The notes beneath the pieces were generated by a model. That model did not search any database and was not told where the DNA came from. It saw only the letters and a list, made by a program, of their open reading frames with translations. This document shows positions 1 through 12,560 of a DNA stretch of 64,000 bases, in pieces (position 1 is the first letter of the stretch; each line of letters begins with the position of its first letter). Origin of the DNA: Rhyzopertha dominica (Eukaryota > Arthropoda > Insecta > Coleoptera > Bostrichidae); assembly GCA_025024175.1 (NCBI GenBank), contig QCXZ01000041.1, positions 41,845,786-41,909,785 on the forward strand. The letters are read 5' to 3'. The translations under genes and the position numbers were made by a program.

Positions 1-1429
1 GGTTCTGTTATTATTGCCGTTCACGTAAATGAAATAAAGTTGTTTGCTTTTGTAAGTTCAAGGTATGTGTTTTAATGTAGTATAAACAGTTTTGCAGCAA
101 TTTGTCACAGTTTGAGTTGGTATCAGAACTTTTTAAAGCATGTAACTGAACATGCGAGCCGGCCGAACTATTACGAGCCTGGGCTCGTATGTATTGTTCC
201 TTTGGGTGGAAGAACTCCTTCCTTGGAGCTATTTGCTTTAGTTTCATCATATCAGCAAGTAAAGCAGGTCATATTTTCTTAAATCGAGCATAATAGGTAC
301 ACACCTTTGATGCTAGATAATACCCTGCTCCACTACACTTCCACAAACTGAAGTCTGCCATCTATCATAGTCTTATTTAGCGCAAAGGTTGTTCTGCTAA
401 GACTAGAGAATACAATGATAAAGGGCTTACTCTCAAAAACTGATAAGGTTGTCAAATAGTGTATTCATTTATCGAACTGGTGAACTAAATTAATGAGCTG
501 TCTCAACTAAACCCAAGAATCTTCTACAGCGTTTCTATAAATGACTCATACATCCAGGAGGCTTATGGAAATTATAGTACACCCGTGGACATAGAAAATG
601 AGACGACCTAGCCGGGCGGCATATCGGGCGGGTTATTTTCGATCACAACCCTTCCGAGTAAAAACGGTACAGCTAGTTGCCGTATAGCGGTGCAGGTAGA
701 GCCATTTACGTTATATCACTGGAAGGTATGCTACCTTTATAACATTCCTCGGCGTTTCAAGTTTCAGATATTATATGAAAATTCATATGTTTGCTTGCTT
801 GCTACCCTTACTAGTTTAGTCTGCTCCGCTTGGTTGGCCAGGTTCCAGTTTAATTTATTTGTTAGTTGGCTCCCAATGATGATGTTTAGCAAAGGTGAAT
901 AATTATCACGACTGACAAGCAGACAGGGGAAAATACGACTTATTTTTAGTGAAAGTATGTTTTTGTTTACTTTCTTATTTACTTAACTATCCATGAGCAT
1001 TTTGGAATCTTTCTAAACTAATATATTATATTATTTAATAACATTAGCTGACTTAAAAAAACAAATTGTTTGTCTGCAAAAAAAATGGGGCAAAGGCATT
1101 GCAATATTACAAGTTGCAAAATGAGATTTCTACAAATAAGTACTTGGGAAATTTAGATTTTAATGAAAATATCAAGCAGTGCTGAGGATATAGTAAATGT
1201 GATCCAAATTGAATATAACAGAGGCAGAGGCCAGAGGCTGGCCCACCCTTATTTAGTCGGTTAAATATTTTCCTTTTTTCCTCCTTTTGCGGTTACAATA
1301 TCTATGCGTAGTACACACTGCCTTATTAGTGCACAAAATAGCCTAGAAAATCCTGTTACAGGATAGTAGTAAACGTTTTATTGCTATAGTTTTCTGTAGC
1401 AAACAGTAGATCACTGCTCTAACAAGTGC
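1..1429. other. No gene recognised (left edge)
   Basis: AT-rich DNA with no ORF that looks like protein. A short GC-richer patch at about 600-680 stands out against the surroundings but carries no recognisable coding or repeat signal. Confidence 0.5.
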
Positions 1430-2045
1430 TATGCCGCCGACTTGGAGTCGCGATCAGTGTATTTTGACGTCACGGTGATGCTTTCAAAGTCTGTGACGTA
1501 CGAGCTTTTTAATGAGATATATCTTTATTTTTTTTATTCTGCAAAAAAATGCCCGGTTCTGTGAGACATGAAGCGGACAAATCCAGGTGACAAAGGGAAG
1601 AAAAGAGCTGCAATGCAAACTCTCGGATATCTGCGTCCATTCCGGTCCGCGATCCGTCCGCATTTCACACCAGATCGAGCGTGAAGCATGTGGGGGATGT
1701 TTTTATTAAATGCCGCTCGTTGCGCCGCTTAAACTCATCACCGCCGTCGGACCGTGCACGAGACGTTAATTCTTTAATTTCGTATTCGGCAGCCAATTAA
1801 AATAATTTCGTTAAACGGCTACCAGTCGAAAAAAAGGAGACAGTAGGGGCAATTTCATATTTGGAGTGGCGTTCGAAAATGGAATAAAAGTTGAAAGCTG
1901 GTTGTGCAGAGCGGTTCATTGTTCGGCTGCAAATTGAAGCCGTGCGTATGTTGCGTAATGAACGGTCATCGAGGGACCTTGTTCTCTTTGGCATTGTCGG
2001 CTCTGACGATTTTTGTGCAGCTTCGATCAGTATAAATGCAATATC
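1430..2045. promoter_or_regulatory. Enhancer-like GC-richer block
   Basis: A non-coding stretch clearly richer in GC and less repetitive than its flanks. It contains an E-box-like CAGGTG at 1584-1589, an octamer-like ATGCAAAC at 1613-1620 and several ATTA cores. Its composition resembles the conserved non-coding blocks seen near insect developmental genes. This is inference only; conservation cannot be seen from one sequence. Confidence 0.22.
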
Positions 2046-2158
2046 CGTTTCGTAGTCACAAAAGCTGATTTGAGGGTATTCTGTTATAAAATAGGTTAAT
2101 AAGTGATTGAATAGAGCGTGATGCAGAAGTCTGGAACAAAATTCATAACATTCTTATC

Positions 2159-2460
2159 TAATAATTACTTCGTTGTTGAGTCAGAATAAGGACAAAATAA
2201 ATAATAATTTTAGCTTCCTCAGGGCTACAAACAATAGTTAAAGGATCTGATCTTCAAGTATATTGTACATTGTTTTGTAAACTTTTGTCAGATTGTATAC
2301 ATGAATGTAGTTTTTGTTGTTTTTTAATCTGTTGTATTTCAACTTTTTGACAATGTACTATTTTTTGTAGCCCTGAGGAATATTAGCGAAACGTTGGCCC
2401 AGAGATCACATTTTGTTTTTATTTTTGTCCTTATCCCGTCTCAATAACGAAGTAATTATT
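2159..2460. repeat. Foldback element 1 (about 300 bp)
   Basis: The left arm (about 2159-2237) and right arm (about 2358-2460) are inverted copies. Both carry AATTACTTCGTT, GGACAAAA and the sequence around CCTCAGGGCTACAAA. The right arm holds about 25 extra bases that the left arm lacks, including CGAAACGTTGG. The arms could form a long stem around a 120-base loop. No ORF is present. It is best read as a non-autonomous foldback or MITE, or two head-to-head fragments of a larger element. Confidence 0.7.
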
Positions 2461-5400
2461 GAATATTATAGACGTTAGACTACAAAGATTCTTATCAAAT
2501 ATTTATAAAATAAATCATCCGATAGGTCAATCCTTTTTGGTAAAAAAAGACATCTCTTGTTTGGTGTTTCCTATAATAACAACGCCATCTCCAATTTGTT
2601 TAAATGGCAACCGCATCTTTTTCTTCTGTTTTTTATTGTCGATATGGTATAACAGTTTCACTGAGAAAAATAATACACGTATTTTACAAAATTAAAATGT
2701 ATGTTTCTACAAACTTTTTACTTTAAACAAGAATAAATTGTATGTTTTACAACTACATTTAATATAAATTTTTTGACACTAACACTGTATGATGCGATCT
2801 ATAATACGCGAACTTATTTGTGTCATTTACACACGTATTATTTGCAGTAAATTTTGAAAGGTGTTAGGTCTGTTATCATAAATCCTGGATTTTAAGTAAC
2901 TCCCTAAAAAAATCTAGCGGAGTAAACTCGAGAAACCCCAGCGGTCACTCAAAAATTTGGATTTTGGTTAACGATTGGAAAGGGGGTGATTTTTTCAGCT
3001 TCAAATAACATGTAATTTAACCCCTACGTCTGTTTGATCTTTAATACTTCATAGTTCCAAATTTTTCTAATTTGGCAGTCAGTTTACTTACTGGAGATCG
3101 TGCAATAAGGGTTTTACCTAGGTGTACTTTGTTAAACAGTTCACATGCTTCTGCATGCGTCTGCAGCCCATCACCATTTCCAACAATATTCCTTCCTTAT
3201 AATTTCGATAAACATGCTTTGACACAACATTAATTTCTCAATGTTTATACGCCATATAATTTACCACAGTTACTAGATGTATCTCCAGCAAATTAATTTT
3301 TTATTGGTTTGTATTTTAGAAGTCCAAAATAAATGTTGATATGCTTGTCTTAGAATGTTGTGACAGTATATTATTTGAATTTTTTAGATAGGCCAATACT
3401 GAATCGACAATATAATAGTACTTGAGCGTCAGGTTTAAATATGTACTCAAATCCCAAAGCAAATGTGACAATCTCAATAAAATTAGTTATTTAAGGTAGC
3501 AACTTTTATATCGTTATTTAGACAATCTAAAGTACTGTAAAAAATAGAAAAAACAACATGAGTTGCCATTAAAAAATATCATTGATGACATCGTTGCTTA
3601 GAAACTAATGACGTCATAATAACGAATTACACCGAAAAAGATAAGCTTGATGAGAAACAAATGGGCAAAAGGAGCCTATTACCTTAGAATGTAGTTAAAA
3701 AATAAAAGAGTCATAGTAGTAAGCTTTTGGAGTTCAATATTCTAATGAATCCAAACTAAANAATCGATAGATTTTATATACATATACATATATGTAACTT
3801 TCAAATAACGTTCTCGTAAGAGTAATGACCATATCTGAATTCTACCTGCGCCATTGGTGGCAAACGTTTATTTTCTTCATAAATTATTTCTCATTTTGAA
3901 CTTTTGCACCGCCCGAAATACTCAGAATATTACAGAATAGTTCAATTTTAGTCGGTTTAACAATTGACAAACAACAAATGGGTGTTCCCCTCCCTTTTGG
4001 TTTTATATGTTATAAGAATACGTCACACAAATTAATCCTAAATTTTGTTTAGGTTTATAACATGCTGAAACTGTCCGAAGTTAGTTCTTTTTTGTATATT
4101 AAAAGCGTGCTTATATGCATTATTTGGAATAATAATTTACCATACTACAGAAATTTTTATTTCAGTCACATTTTAGGTACTTGCGTTTTTAAAATATAGT
4201 TTACTGAACACTTTGCTTCTCGTAAAGACAACACATCTTTTCTCAATGTATGGTAACTGATAGTATACCTTTGTAAATGTTTATTTATTGCAACTCAGCA
4301 ATTAACGCAAAGTCTTATGTTTTTCATTCAACTGTATCAGCCTTTTCACCATTTCTATTCAGTTTTCTATTTAATCCTTATCTAAATGTATATGGTATAG
4401 GTCTCGCTTACCAAAAATTGATTTTACATTCGGTACATTCTCAGATGTCCTTACTTTTTTTCTATTAATATTATTAATTCAAACTGGTTTTGGTAGATTT
4501 ATACCAAATGCAACCATCAAATTGATAATAACCTGTCACCCGACGTATGGGAAGTAGGTGTATAGTATATTCTTTTCACGCATAAATAAGATCAACAATG
4601 AACTAGCAATTGACAACTTCTAGTGACATTACTTCTACCACTTTTACAGTTATCTGTTGAACAGGATTTGAATGTGGTTTATGACAATGGAACATCTTTA
4701 AATAATTTCTTCTAAATACCTAATGAAATACACGAAAGCCTTGCATCTGAGTTCCACATCACGTGCGTAGTCCTGCCGTCAGTGACGCCATCTAAACTAA
4801 TTAGATCTATCTCGAAACAAATGTTCAAAATAAATATCTAATCACAGATCGCCTATTCATTACCTGATTTTATTCTATGCATTTGGTAAACAAGACCAAT
4901 ACGACAAGAAGAAATTCCTTAACTTTTTTTTAACGATATTTTTTTGCATCGCCAAATTGTAAAGTACTGACTAATAATGATGCATACTCTGGCGGATATT
5001 AATTTTAAGTTGTAAAAAAATTCGCTTTTTTTCTGTTTTGCACCAGCACGTTTAACGGGTTTACAAATAAAGATAGCAATTACAGACCAATGTTAAATTA
5101 TTCATTTTCCATAGCTCCTGCTTTTGAATATTGTAGTTTTCATGGACGCATAGTGAAAAGAATCCTGTTTCAAGTTTAAATGCTGTACATAGCTATCATT
5201 GGTAAACATTTAAATTAGAAATTTTCATGTGCAGTAAGCTCATTTTCTAGGATTTTTAAGTAATCTTTTGGTATCAGGTATCAGCTTGACTAACACCGGT
5301 GACAAGAGTTATTGAAATATCATGTAATTTCCATATAAATGACATCATACGGCATTTTGGTGCGCTGCAGTTTAATGGAAACTACTTGTAAGTTACATTC

Positions 5401-5535
5401 ACATCTTGTAGTGGTTAACCACTGTTACGCCATAAAATGCGAAATTGAAGTGAAAAATTGATCGTTTATATTATAGACTGGATTTATATAATGTTGATAT
5501 GCAACCCTGTTGTAGAGTACACTTTCTTGTTTCCC
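2461..5535. other. No gene recognised
   Basis: About 3 kb of AT-rich DNA. The only ORFs are short and low-complexity, at 2459-2695 and 4277-4468, and neither has protein-like composition. Nothing else was recognised. Confidence 0.5.
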
Positions 5536-5840
5536 TCACACTAACAATCCCACGACTTAAGACGTATCCAAATCACCGCTTCGCATCTGTGTTTATACGT
5601 CTTTCCTTGAGCAAGCATCTGAAAAAAATCGACGAAAGGAAGACGCACTCTGTTTATCTCGGTTAAAAATCAAAGCCCGCCGAATCAAAGGGGTTTATGG
5701 CTGAACAGAGGTTATAAACTCATCGGGCTGACAAATGCGGATCGAGCTACTCCTTATCCGCCTCGTCTTTGAATCTTTTAAGAGGTCTTATCCCTCGCGG
5801 AGAGAGTTTATCGTAAATCTTAGGTTTAGTGGAGCACAGA
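5536..5840. promoter_or_regulatory. Enhancer-like block with TCF-like sites
   Basis: A GC-richer non-coding island. It has two AATCAAAG sites (5668-5675 and 5683-5690), which match the TCF/LEF consensus, an inverted CTTTGAATC near 5768, and TTTATGG at 5694-5700. Site clustering suggests a cis-regulatory element, but such sites also occur by chance. No function is claimed. Confidence 0.22.
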
Positions 5841-6560
5841 GAATGCTCCATAAAGAGAACTGCTATTGTTTAGCACACAAATGATGCAAAAGAGAGCACT
5901 AAAGCTGTTCAAGATTTAGTGTTTCTGACGGAAATTACAGGCGAGTTTAAATTAGCGCTTTCTTCTAACAATCAGGGAATTGTTTTTAGCACCACTGTAG
6001 GGCATGAAAAATAGATTTATAGCTTCTGCATTACATTAAGGAAGTCGAACAGAATTTAATTCGCAAAAAATCATACAATAGGTGAGCTTTCGGGTTATAT
6101 AAAATTTCCTGGAAAGAGGCCAGAGCTCTGAACGAATGGAATGAAAGGTTAATAACATCAGCTCGTCAGAAAAAGGACGCGGAAGTAGAAAATGGCCCAT
6201 TAATACTAGCATGCTTGATCGATTGTCGATATTTTACAATTACTGGCTTGGGGTAGATTTATGTTTCCTCGAATTTCCACCATGTTCTATCGGTATCTTT
6301 AGCTTGGCAACTGGAAACTTATTTCTTGCGGACTTCCGAAATGTTTTAGCAACAAGTTTTACTGTTGTCTATTATATACAATAGTACAGTTTAGAGCTAC
6401 TATTATATCTACCAGAGATGCTTTTAATTTCACATTTTATTGCTGCTTATTTCTCCTGCTGGTATTACAAATATGATTAGATACTACGTGGTAGTACGAT
6501 GCATATTCGTAAAATAAAGGCCCTTTGCGTACATTTAAATATTGGCTGGTCACAATAAGT
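5841..6560. other. No gene recognised
   Basis: AT-rich spacer between the enhancer-like block and the mariner relic. No coding, RNA or repeat signal was seen. Confidence 0.45.
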
Positions 6561-6657
6561 TGTATGCTTACAGCGCCATCTATCGATTGTCTGCAAGAAC
6601 ACGAAAGTGTTCGTGTTGTTTCAGTTGTCGTTTGCTAGTTACTAAACATAATCAACA

Positions 6658-7618
6658 ATGTCCGCGACAATCTTTGATCCCGCCATTTCCGAAGTGGGAA
6701 CAGTGATTCGTTTTTTGTGTGCAAAAGGACCTTCAGCCATTCAAATCGGCAAGGAGTTATGCCTTCTTTATGGACTGGCTGACTGAAGGAAAGGTTAGAC
6801 ATAATGGTGTCGAAAATTCATGGATAGCCGCACCATTGTGCATAATGAAGAGCAGAGTCTAGATACTAGTCTAGTGCTCTAGGTGTTGAATTTCCTTTTG
6901 TTGGATGTACCATATATTCGTATTCAAGATTATTACAGATAAGCTTGTTCTGAGTAAGGTGGGTGCCAAAAATGCTTATGGATTGGCACAAAGAGCACAT
7001 AATATTAAGTAGACGGGTGCTTTTGAATCGTTATCAACAAGACGGGGGTGACTTGTTTTCTCACATTGTTGCGGGTGACGTGGATATCCTACTACTACTC
7101 CCGAAATCAAGCAACAATCAATGCAGTGGCGCCATTCAACTTCACCAAACCGAAAAAAGTCAAGCAATATCCATACCCGATTCGGAAAATGATAGCTACC
7201 GTTTTCTGGGGTGATAAAGACCTTCTTTTGGTTGAATTCATGGAACGTGAGACAACAATCACAGCTGCTACGTACTGCGAAACGCTCTCCAAACAGACGG
7301 ATCATCCAAAGTCGTAGCGGTGGGAAACTGTCGATAGTATAGTCCTCCTCCACGACAATGCTTGTCTCCACACCGCTGCCACAACCAAGGAGAAGATTCA
7401 CGATTTTCGTTAAGAACCCACCTTCCAGTCCCGACCTTGCACCTAGTGACTATTTCCTCTTCTTATAGGCTTCAAACAGTGGCTTGCTGGATAACGAGGA
7501 TCTCAAGAACGCCGTTGTGAACTGGTTCAGTTCCCAGGCGCGGTGGATAACTTTTATGTAGAGGGGTTAAAGAAATGTTACGAAAGCAGAACTGAACGGC
7601 GATTATGTGGAAAAATGA
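6658..7618 (+). pseudogene. Decayed mariner transposase
   Basis: This is an old mariner-family transposase, which once performed cut-and-paste transposition at TA sites. Reading starts at ATG 6658. The three frames give pieces in the correct family order: an N-terminal helix-turn-helix part ending in VHNEEQS, then PKMLMDWHKEH, then QQSMQWRHS, then ATVFWGDKDLLLVEF with ITAATYCETLS, then the LHDNA...H region and finally GDYVEK before the stop at 7616-7618. Many stops and frameshifts interrupt it. The first catalytic motif has decayed from TGDETW to a GDVDI-like sequence. I could not find clear terminal inverted repeats. It is more diverged than, and not a recent sibling of, the copy at 45.3-46.6 kb. 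Confidence 0.85.
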
Positions 7619-7639
7619 AATACCTTTGCGGGACATTAA

Positions 7640-8385
7640 AAGTGTGAATAATTTATAATTTATAAATATGTCTTTGTATTTCAAGCTAAATTTATAAATA
7701 GGTATACCCAAGTGTATTACTTCTTTAGACATGTTTGGTGTCGTAACGAGGTTTTGTCTTTGGCAGAGTGTCAGGGAGCAAATTATAGAATACTAAATGT
7801 AACTTGGAAAGTTTGAGCTGGAGGTATATTCGTCTCTCCATATGTTGTATGTGTAGTGTTCGTATTAAATTCATGCCTAAATGGCGGTGTGCTACCTCAA
7901 ACGCAAAACTAACAATAGTATTCGCGTATTTTTGTAAAACATTGGTATTCATTTATACATTATACGATTTTAGCGTAACAATAATAATAACAATTATGAA
8001 ACAAAAAAGTTGAGGAGAGAAGTATCATACTAACTGCTTTTGGCAATTTTAGTAAAACATATTTCGTTCTTGACTACTTATGTATACTCAAATTCACCGA
8101 AAAATATTGGGACACCTATTTACGTTGCACATTGCTTTTTGTACCCATATTTATAAGTTACAGTACCTAAATTAATTTTACCTGTTCAAATGTTTGCAGT
8201 TTCTCTATGCTTAGACTTGCGATAACATGAAATAGTTAAAACCCTTCCTCTTCACAGTATTTAATTGTAGTAGTTTTAAGGTGATCGTTAACTAAAATGT
8301 CAGTACAAAGGAGAGGTGCAATATGGTAGTGGGTATGCGTATTCCTTTAAGTATAGAGGTATGTATTTAGAAGAATAACGTGCTA
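7640..8385. other. No gene recognised
   Basis: AT-rich spacer. The short ORFs here (7725-7952 minus and 7804-8013 plus) overlap each other and have no protein-like features. Confidence 0.45.
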
Positions 8386-8591
8386 AGCTGTTGTCTTGAT
8401 TCGGGTCTAGAGGTCGTCGTCGGTTGGAATTGCTTCCTAACGTTTCGCTAGCAAGACTAGACGGCTAGACTGACTACATCCAGCACCGGAGATGGAAGGA
8501 CCTCTGAAGAAGCTTGCCACTCGTGCTAGCGAAACGTTAGGACGCAATTCCAACCTACGACGGCCTCTAGGCCCGAATCAGGACAACAGCT
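8386..8591. repeat. Foldback element 2 (about 206 bp)
   Basis: The left arm (8386-8453) and right arm (8524-8591) are near-perfect inverted copies of about 68 bases, separated by a 70-base spacer. The shared arm includes AGCTGTTGTC, GATTCGGG, GGTTGGAATTG and CTAACGTTTCGCTAGCA. It has no coding capacity. The spacer-proximal part of the right arm contains CTGAAGA followed by CGAAACGTTAGG, a motif pair that recurs in other foldbacks of this window. Confidence 0.85.
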
Positions 8592-9695
8592 CATCACCTG
8601 GCCGCGAAAGCCTTAACCAATTCGTCATAACGTGATAATCTTGCTATAGCCTTTTTAGGACTAAGATTTGCCGATTTATTGATTCTACTACAACTTAATC
8701 TGAAGTTGCACTCTTGATTACTTCTGCTGAGTCGTCCTTACTTGCATTTTGCTTTATGTTATATTATGTTTCAGACCTCCGCCGACCTTTTTTTTATCTC
8801 CAGCATTTCTGAGTAACATATCGATTAACAAAACTCTATGCCAAATCCAGATACATCACTGGGCTATCAACCCAGTTCTTTCAGTGCTTTCGTGCGGTTG
8901 AAATGTTATTGTGCCCCCCTGTTCTATGTAGACTTTTCTTGTGTAGCATTTCTGCTGTTGGCCTCTTTTCATTGAATTGCAGTGTAGTCGTCGTTTCTGA
9001 ACAGCTTCTTTCTGAACTTCCGATGTTTTTCAGTGTAATTTAAATATTTTCTTTTTGTTTTTCCTGTGTAATTTCTTGTATACCTGCATTGTTTTGTATG
9101 CAGTTCTTACTGCTGTGAGAGAACTTTTTGGCTGAAAGAAAGTCTGAAAAGACGAGAATTGTATTTATTGTTTGTTGGCCAGTTGGTAATTGTGCTTGTT
9201 AATACTGCGGTATTTACGTATTTTTAGTGTCCTGTGTGCTTGGGGTCTTATTAGTGTTACTAGCGCTTTACTTATATAGTTTTAAAAGGACGGGGAATTT
9301 GTTTCTTCGGTAAGTAAAGGCGTTACTTTGTGTAAATCCGTTGCATTTTTCTGCCTGCTGTTCTGGGTTGCATCTTTCACTAGTCGCTAAATGTGTTTAA
9401 TCTGAGAGTAATTTTCAATAAAGCTCACTTTTATCGGCATTACATATTTTATTCAAACTTAAGTCAAGTTCATCGATTTTTTCTAACCATTCTTTTAAAG
9501 GATCCTCAATTTCAGGATGTATCGATAATTTTTCTCTTGATATTTCATTATCTCATTGATTTATTTATCTATACGTTCCTTTACTAACAGAAATAATGCC
9601 TAATTATTAGAAATAGAACCCAAGCTCATCCTTATTATTGAAGAGTTCAAGTAAATGCACCCATGTAAAATGCATTGTAATAACCTCTGCACGAG
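8592..9695. other. No gene recognised; T/G-rich tract
   Basis: From about 8700 to 9400 the plus strand is unusually rich in T and G, but it has no long ORF and no repeat that I could match elsewhere in the window. Confidence 0.4.
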
Positions 9696-9965
9696 TATTG
9701 CTATCAGCAGTATTTATTAGCACAATACTGCGCCCGATACCGCTCCACAACTATAAAAGTTCATTATTTAACGTACATTACATTGCTGGATAACACAATG
9801 CGAGGTCGTAACAACAAAATGAACGCAATAAACTGTTAGCGTACTGCTGCTTGTTTGCTCCATGAACATAGAGCACGAATACAGTTATGTTTGTCGTGTG
9901 CGGGTAAACGCTCGATATTGATTAACTATGATAAATCAGACGCTATTACCGCCGACAATACATAT
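9696..9965. promoter_or_regulatory. Enhancer-like block
   Basis: A GC-richer, non-repetitive island with homeodomain- and PBC-like sites, including a TGATTAAC and a TGATAAATCA close together near 9920-9940. A regulatory role is inferred from composition and site density only. Confidence 0.2.
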
Positions 9966-11820
9966 GCATTAAGTATATAAAGGTATGTTCGATAGTTGCT
10001 GTTCAATATCGAAACCAGAAATGAGTTTATAGCGATTTGAAGCTATCCCCCCAAACGAGATATTATAGGCTCGCAATTTAGTGCAGTAACCGAAAGTGAG
10101 TACATAATTTTGTATATTAGTGAAAATAAATAGAAATAAACTAATAAAACACGTACATATTCGATCTATATATACGTCTAACAACCTCTGTTTGCTACAG
10201 ATAATCTTTAATACCCTAGTGATAAAACTTAAAAATTACTCCTTTTAGGCTAAATAAAAGATGAAGATAAATGAGCAAAAATGACGCAGCGGCGGACCTA
10301 AGCAATACCTTAATAGTTTTACTCTTTAACTATAACATGAATTATTGCCTTTTTTTGAAAATTGCAGAGGTATCTTTGAAAAAAGTGCGTCTCACAGTGA
10401 TCGTCGTAAAATACGAACAAACTAGCAGAGAAGACAGACTTAAATAGAAAATTTATAAAGGTTATTAGTTTTATATAATATAGTTTTGCAACTGTCACTT
10501 TCACTGGTATATAATTTCAGTTTCACATGACATGCATATATTGTTTGACAAGTAAAAGACGTTGTTTCACATGCCACATATATTTTGTATGTTCCGTGCA
10601 CTATATAACAGCAAAAATGACAACCAAAGCAACAGTCCTTGAACGTTTTGTTTAATATTGTCAAACGGACGGTCACTCAGGTTATATCTAGACTAAGAGT
10701 TTTAATCCTCAATTCTTTACAGTATTACAGCTCACGAGCTGTACTTCCTATGCGAAAATGTGTCATCTACAGGAAACTGCCACAGCAATCGTTTGATTAC
10801 ACCCATCTCTCCACCTGTATATATTAGACTTGCAGCTCCTTCATTCTGCCATTATTTGGCAACAGCTGAGTAAGAAAAACTGGTTCTCCTTTTTTTACTC
10901 TATTTGAAAAGGGTCAAACGAGGTTTTACTCGGGGCAAATCTTTCGGTTTAGTAGTAAAAAATGTAGAAAATTTACCAGTTTTGAAAAGTTTGCAAGGCT
11001 GTATTTTTGTTGTATTTATCAATAAAGAAAAACAGCCAGATGAAAACGCAGTTTAGTTTTTCTTATTATGGCTGCTTGTGAAAATGTGATCCAGTATCAT
11101 ATTATGTTGCGTGTTACAGTGGCAGATGAAAGGAAAGTTGTCGTTATAGATTCCAATTGGTCAATTTCAGCAGGGTATAGAGGTAGTGTTCTTCTAATAA
11201 ATTTAATCTAGCAAAAGCAAACGTACAGGCACCCCCTGAAGAACTAGTTTTCAAGCAACAAATTGACCTCTGCGGTCATAATACAACGATCCTTTCAGTA
11301 TAACTTATTAGCAGAACTTAGCACGAATGCTTAGTTCACGCAACATATGTGATACATCTCCATTGAATTTTATAACATGTTGTCTATAACTTACAACGAT
11401 GCATACAAGGCCTTAAATTTCAGATCTTTAAAAAGTGTATCAAAAGCTCACTTGTAGAGCATGCATTCTCTCCTTCGATTGAATTTATTTAGTTAAATAT
11501 ATGAACGTGTAATCAATGATATAATTAAAAAATGCTTACTTACCTGTAGTAAGTTGCTTCAATTCTTCATGTTCATAAATGACAGCAGATGTGTCTCTTA
11601 ACTAATTTGTGTATACGACATACTCATAATTGAATCACTACGTATAATACTCTGATCAAAACGAAAAAAGGTCCACTTATTTCTTATGTTACATTGATTG
11701 TATAAACACAAAACTCCGTACTCAGACCCATTTTACAAGTTTGTAGCAAAAGCTNTAATCTTCAAAATGAAAAGTGCAAATTGGATAACAAAAGATGAAT
11801 GCGTTTATTAACTTGTTTCT
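9966..11820. other. No gene recognised
   Basis: AT-rich DNA with several 60-80-codon ORFs of biased composition (for example 9969-10184 and 10440-10676 on the minus strand). None shows motifs or protein-like codon use. Confidence 0.45.
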
Positions 11821-11821
11821 T

Positions 11822-12560
11822 TAATTTTGCGAGAAGGTCGTTTAATATGCCTTTGGGCTACCAGGGACCGCAAGAGTGCTGCTTCGATCTCCAAAATAGG
11901 AATCAGAATAAGTATCCAAACTATTTGTAAATGACTTCGCGAAGGTCAGTTTAGGCCAAGAAGACCAGCTGGAGTGCCTCCTTTAACCCCTGAGCGTAGC
12001 AGAATCAAAAGGTTTTCGTTGAAAAACGCGTTAATGGGAATTTGCAGCAGTGGAGCAACGTTTTGTCTACTGACGAATCCATATTCTCTCTGAACCACAT
12101 TGACGGAAGAGTTTCAGACTAAGACGCCCAGTGGAACTTTGTCTAGACGTTACTGTGGAAGAAAGGGTTCCTTTTGGAGGAGGGTCGGTTATGATTTGGA
12201 GTGGAATAACTCTAAATGGTAAAACAGAAATGGTGGTTATTCATGAAACTGTTCATACGTACATCGACGAAGTTTCAGAACTACAGAATACCATTTGCTG
12301 ATATTATGGGTCCAGAATTTGTCTAGAACATAATGTACGCCCACACATCTCAATACCCTTAATCTTGAGATTATGGATTGACCCGCCAGCAGTCCAGACC
12401 TTAATCCAATTAGCAACTTGTATGACCTTGGGCAACGATTACAAAAACGCCAGCCAATTCAGGACCTTCAACATTAGAAATTTAATCGAAGTATGTTCGG
12501 CGTTGTTAATAAGTTTTATGAGTTAGAGGTCATACTCGTTATTAACTGCAAATATTTGTT
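11822..12560 (+). pseudogene. Decayed Tc1-like transposase
   Basis: Pieces of a Tc1-family DDE transposase in order across shifting frames. RPRRPAGVPPLTPE (about 11,960) matches the end of the DNA-binding region. A remnant of the first catalytic block follows near 12,065-12,090. FGGGSVMIWSGI...GKTEMVVIH (about 12,172-12,243) is the conserved GG-V-WGG core. IMGPEFV and a decayed HDNARPH block come next, then PDLNPISNL near 12,400, the third catalytic block. Several residues expected to be catalytic Asp are lost and there are many stops, so the copy is long dead. Terminal repeats were not identified. Confidence 0.8.
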
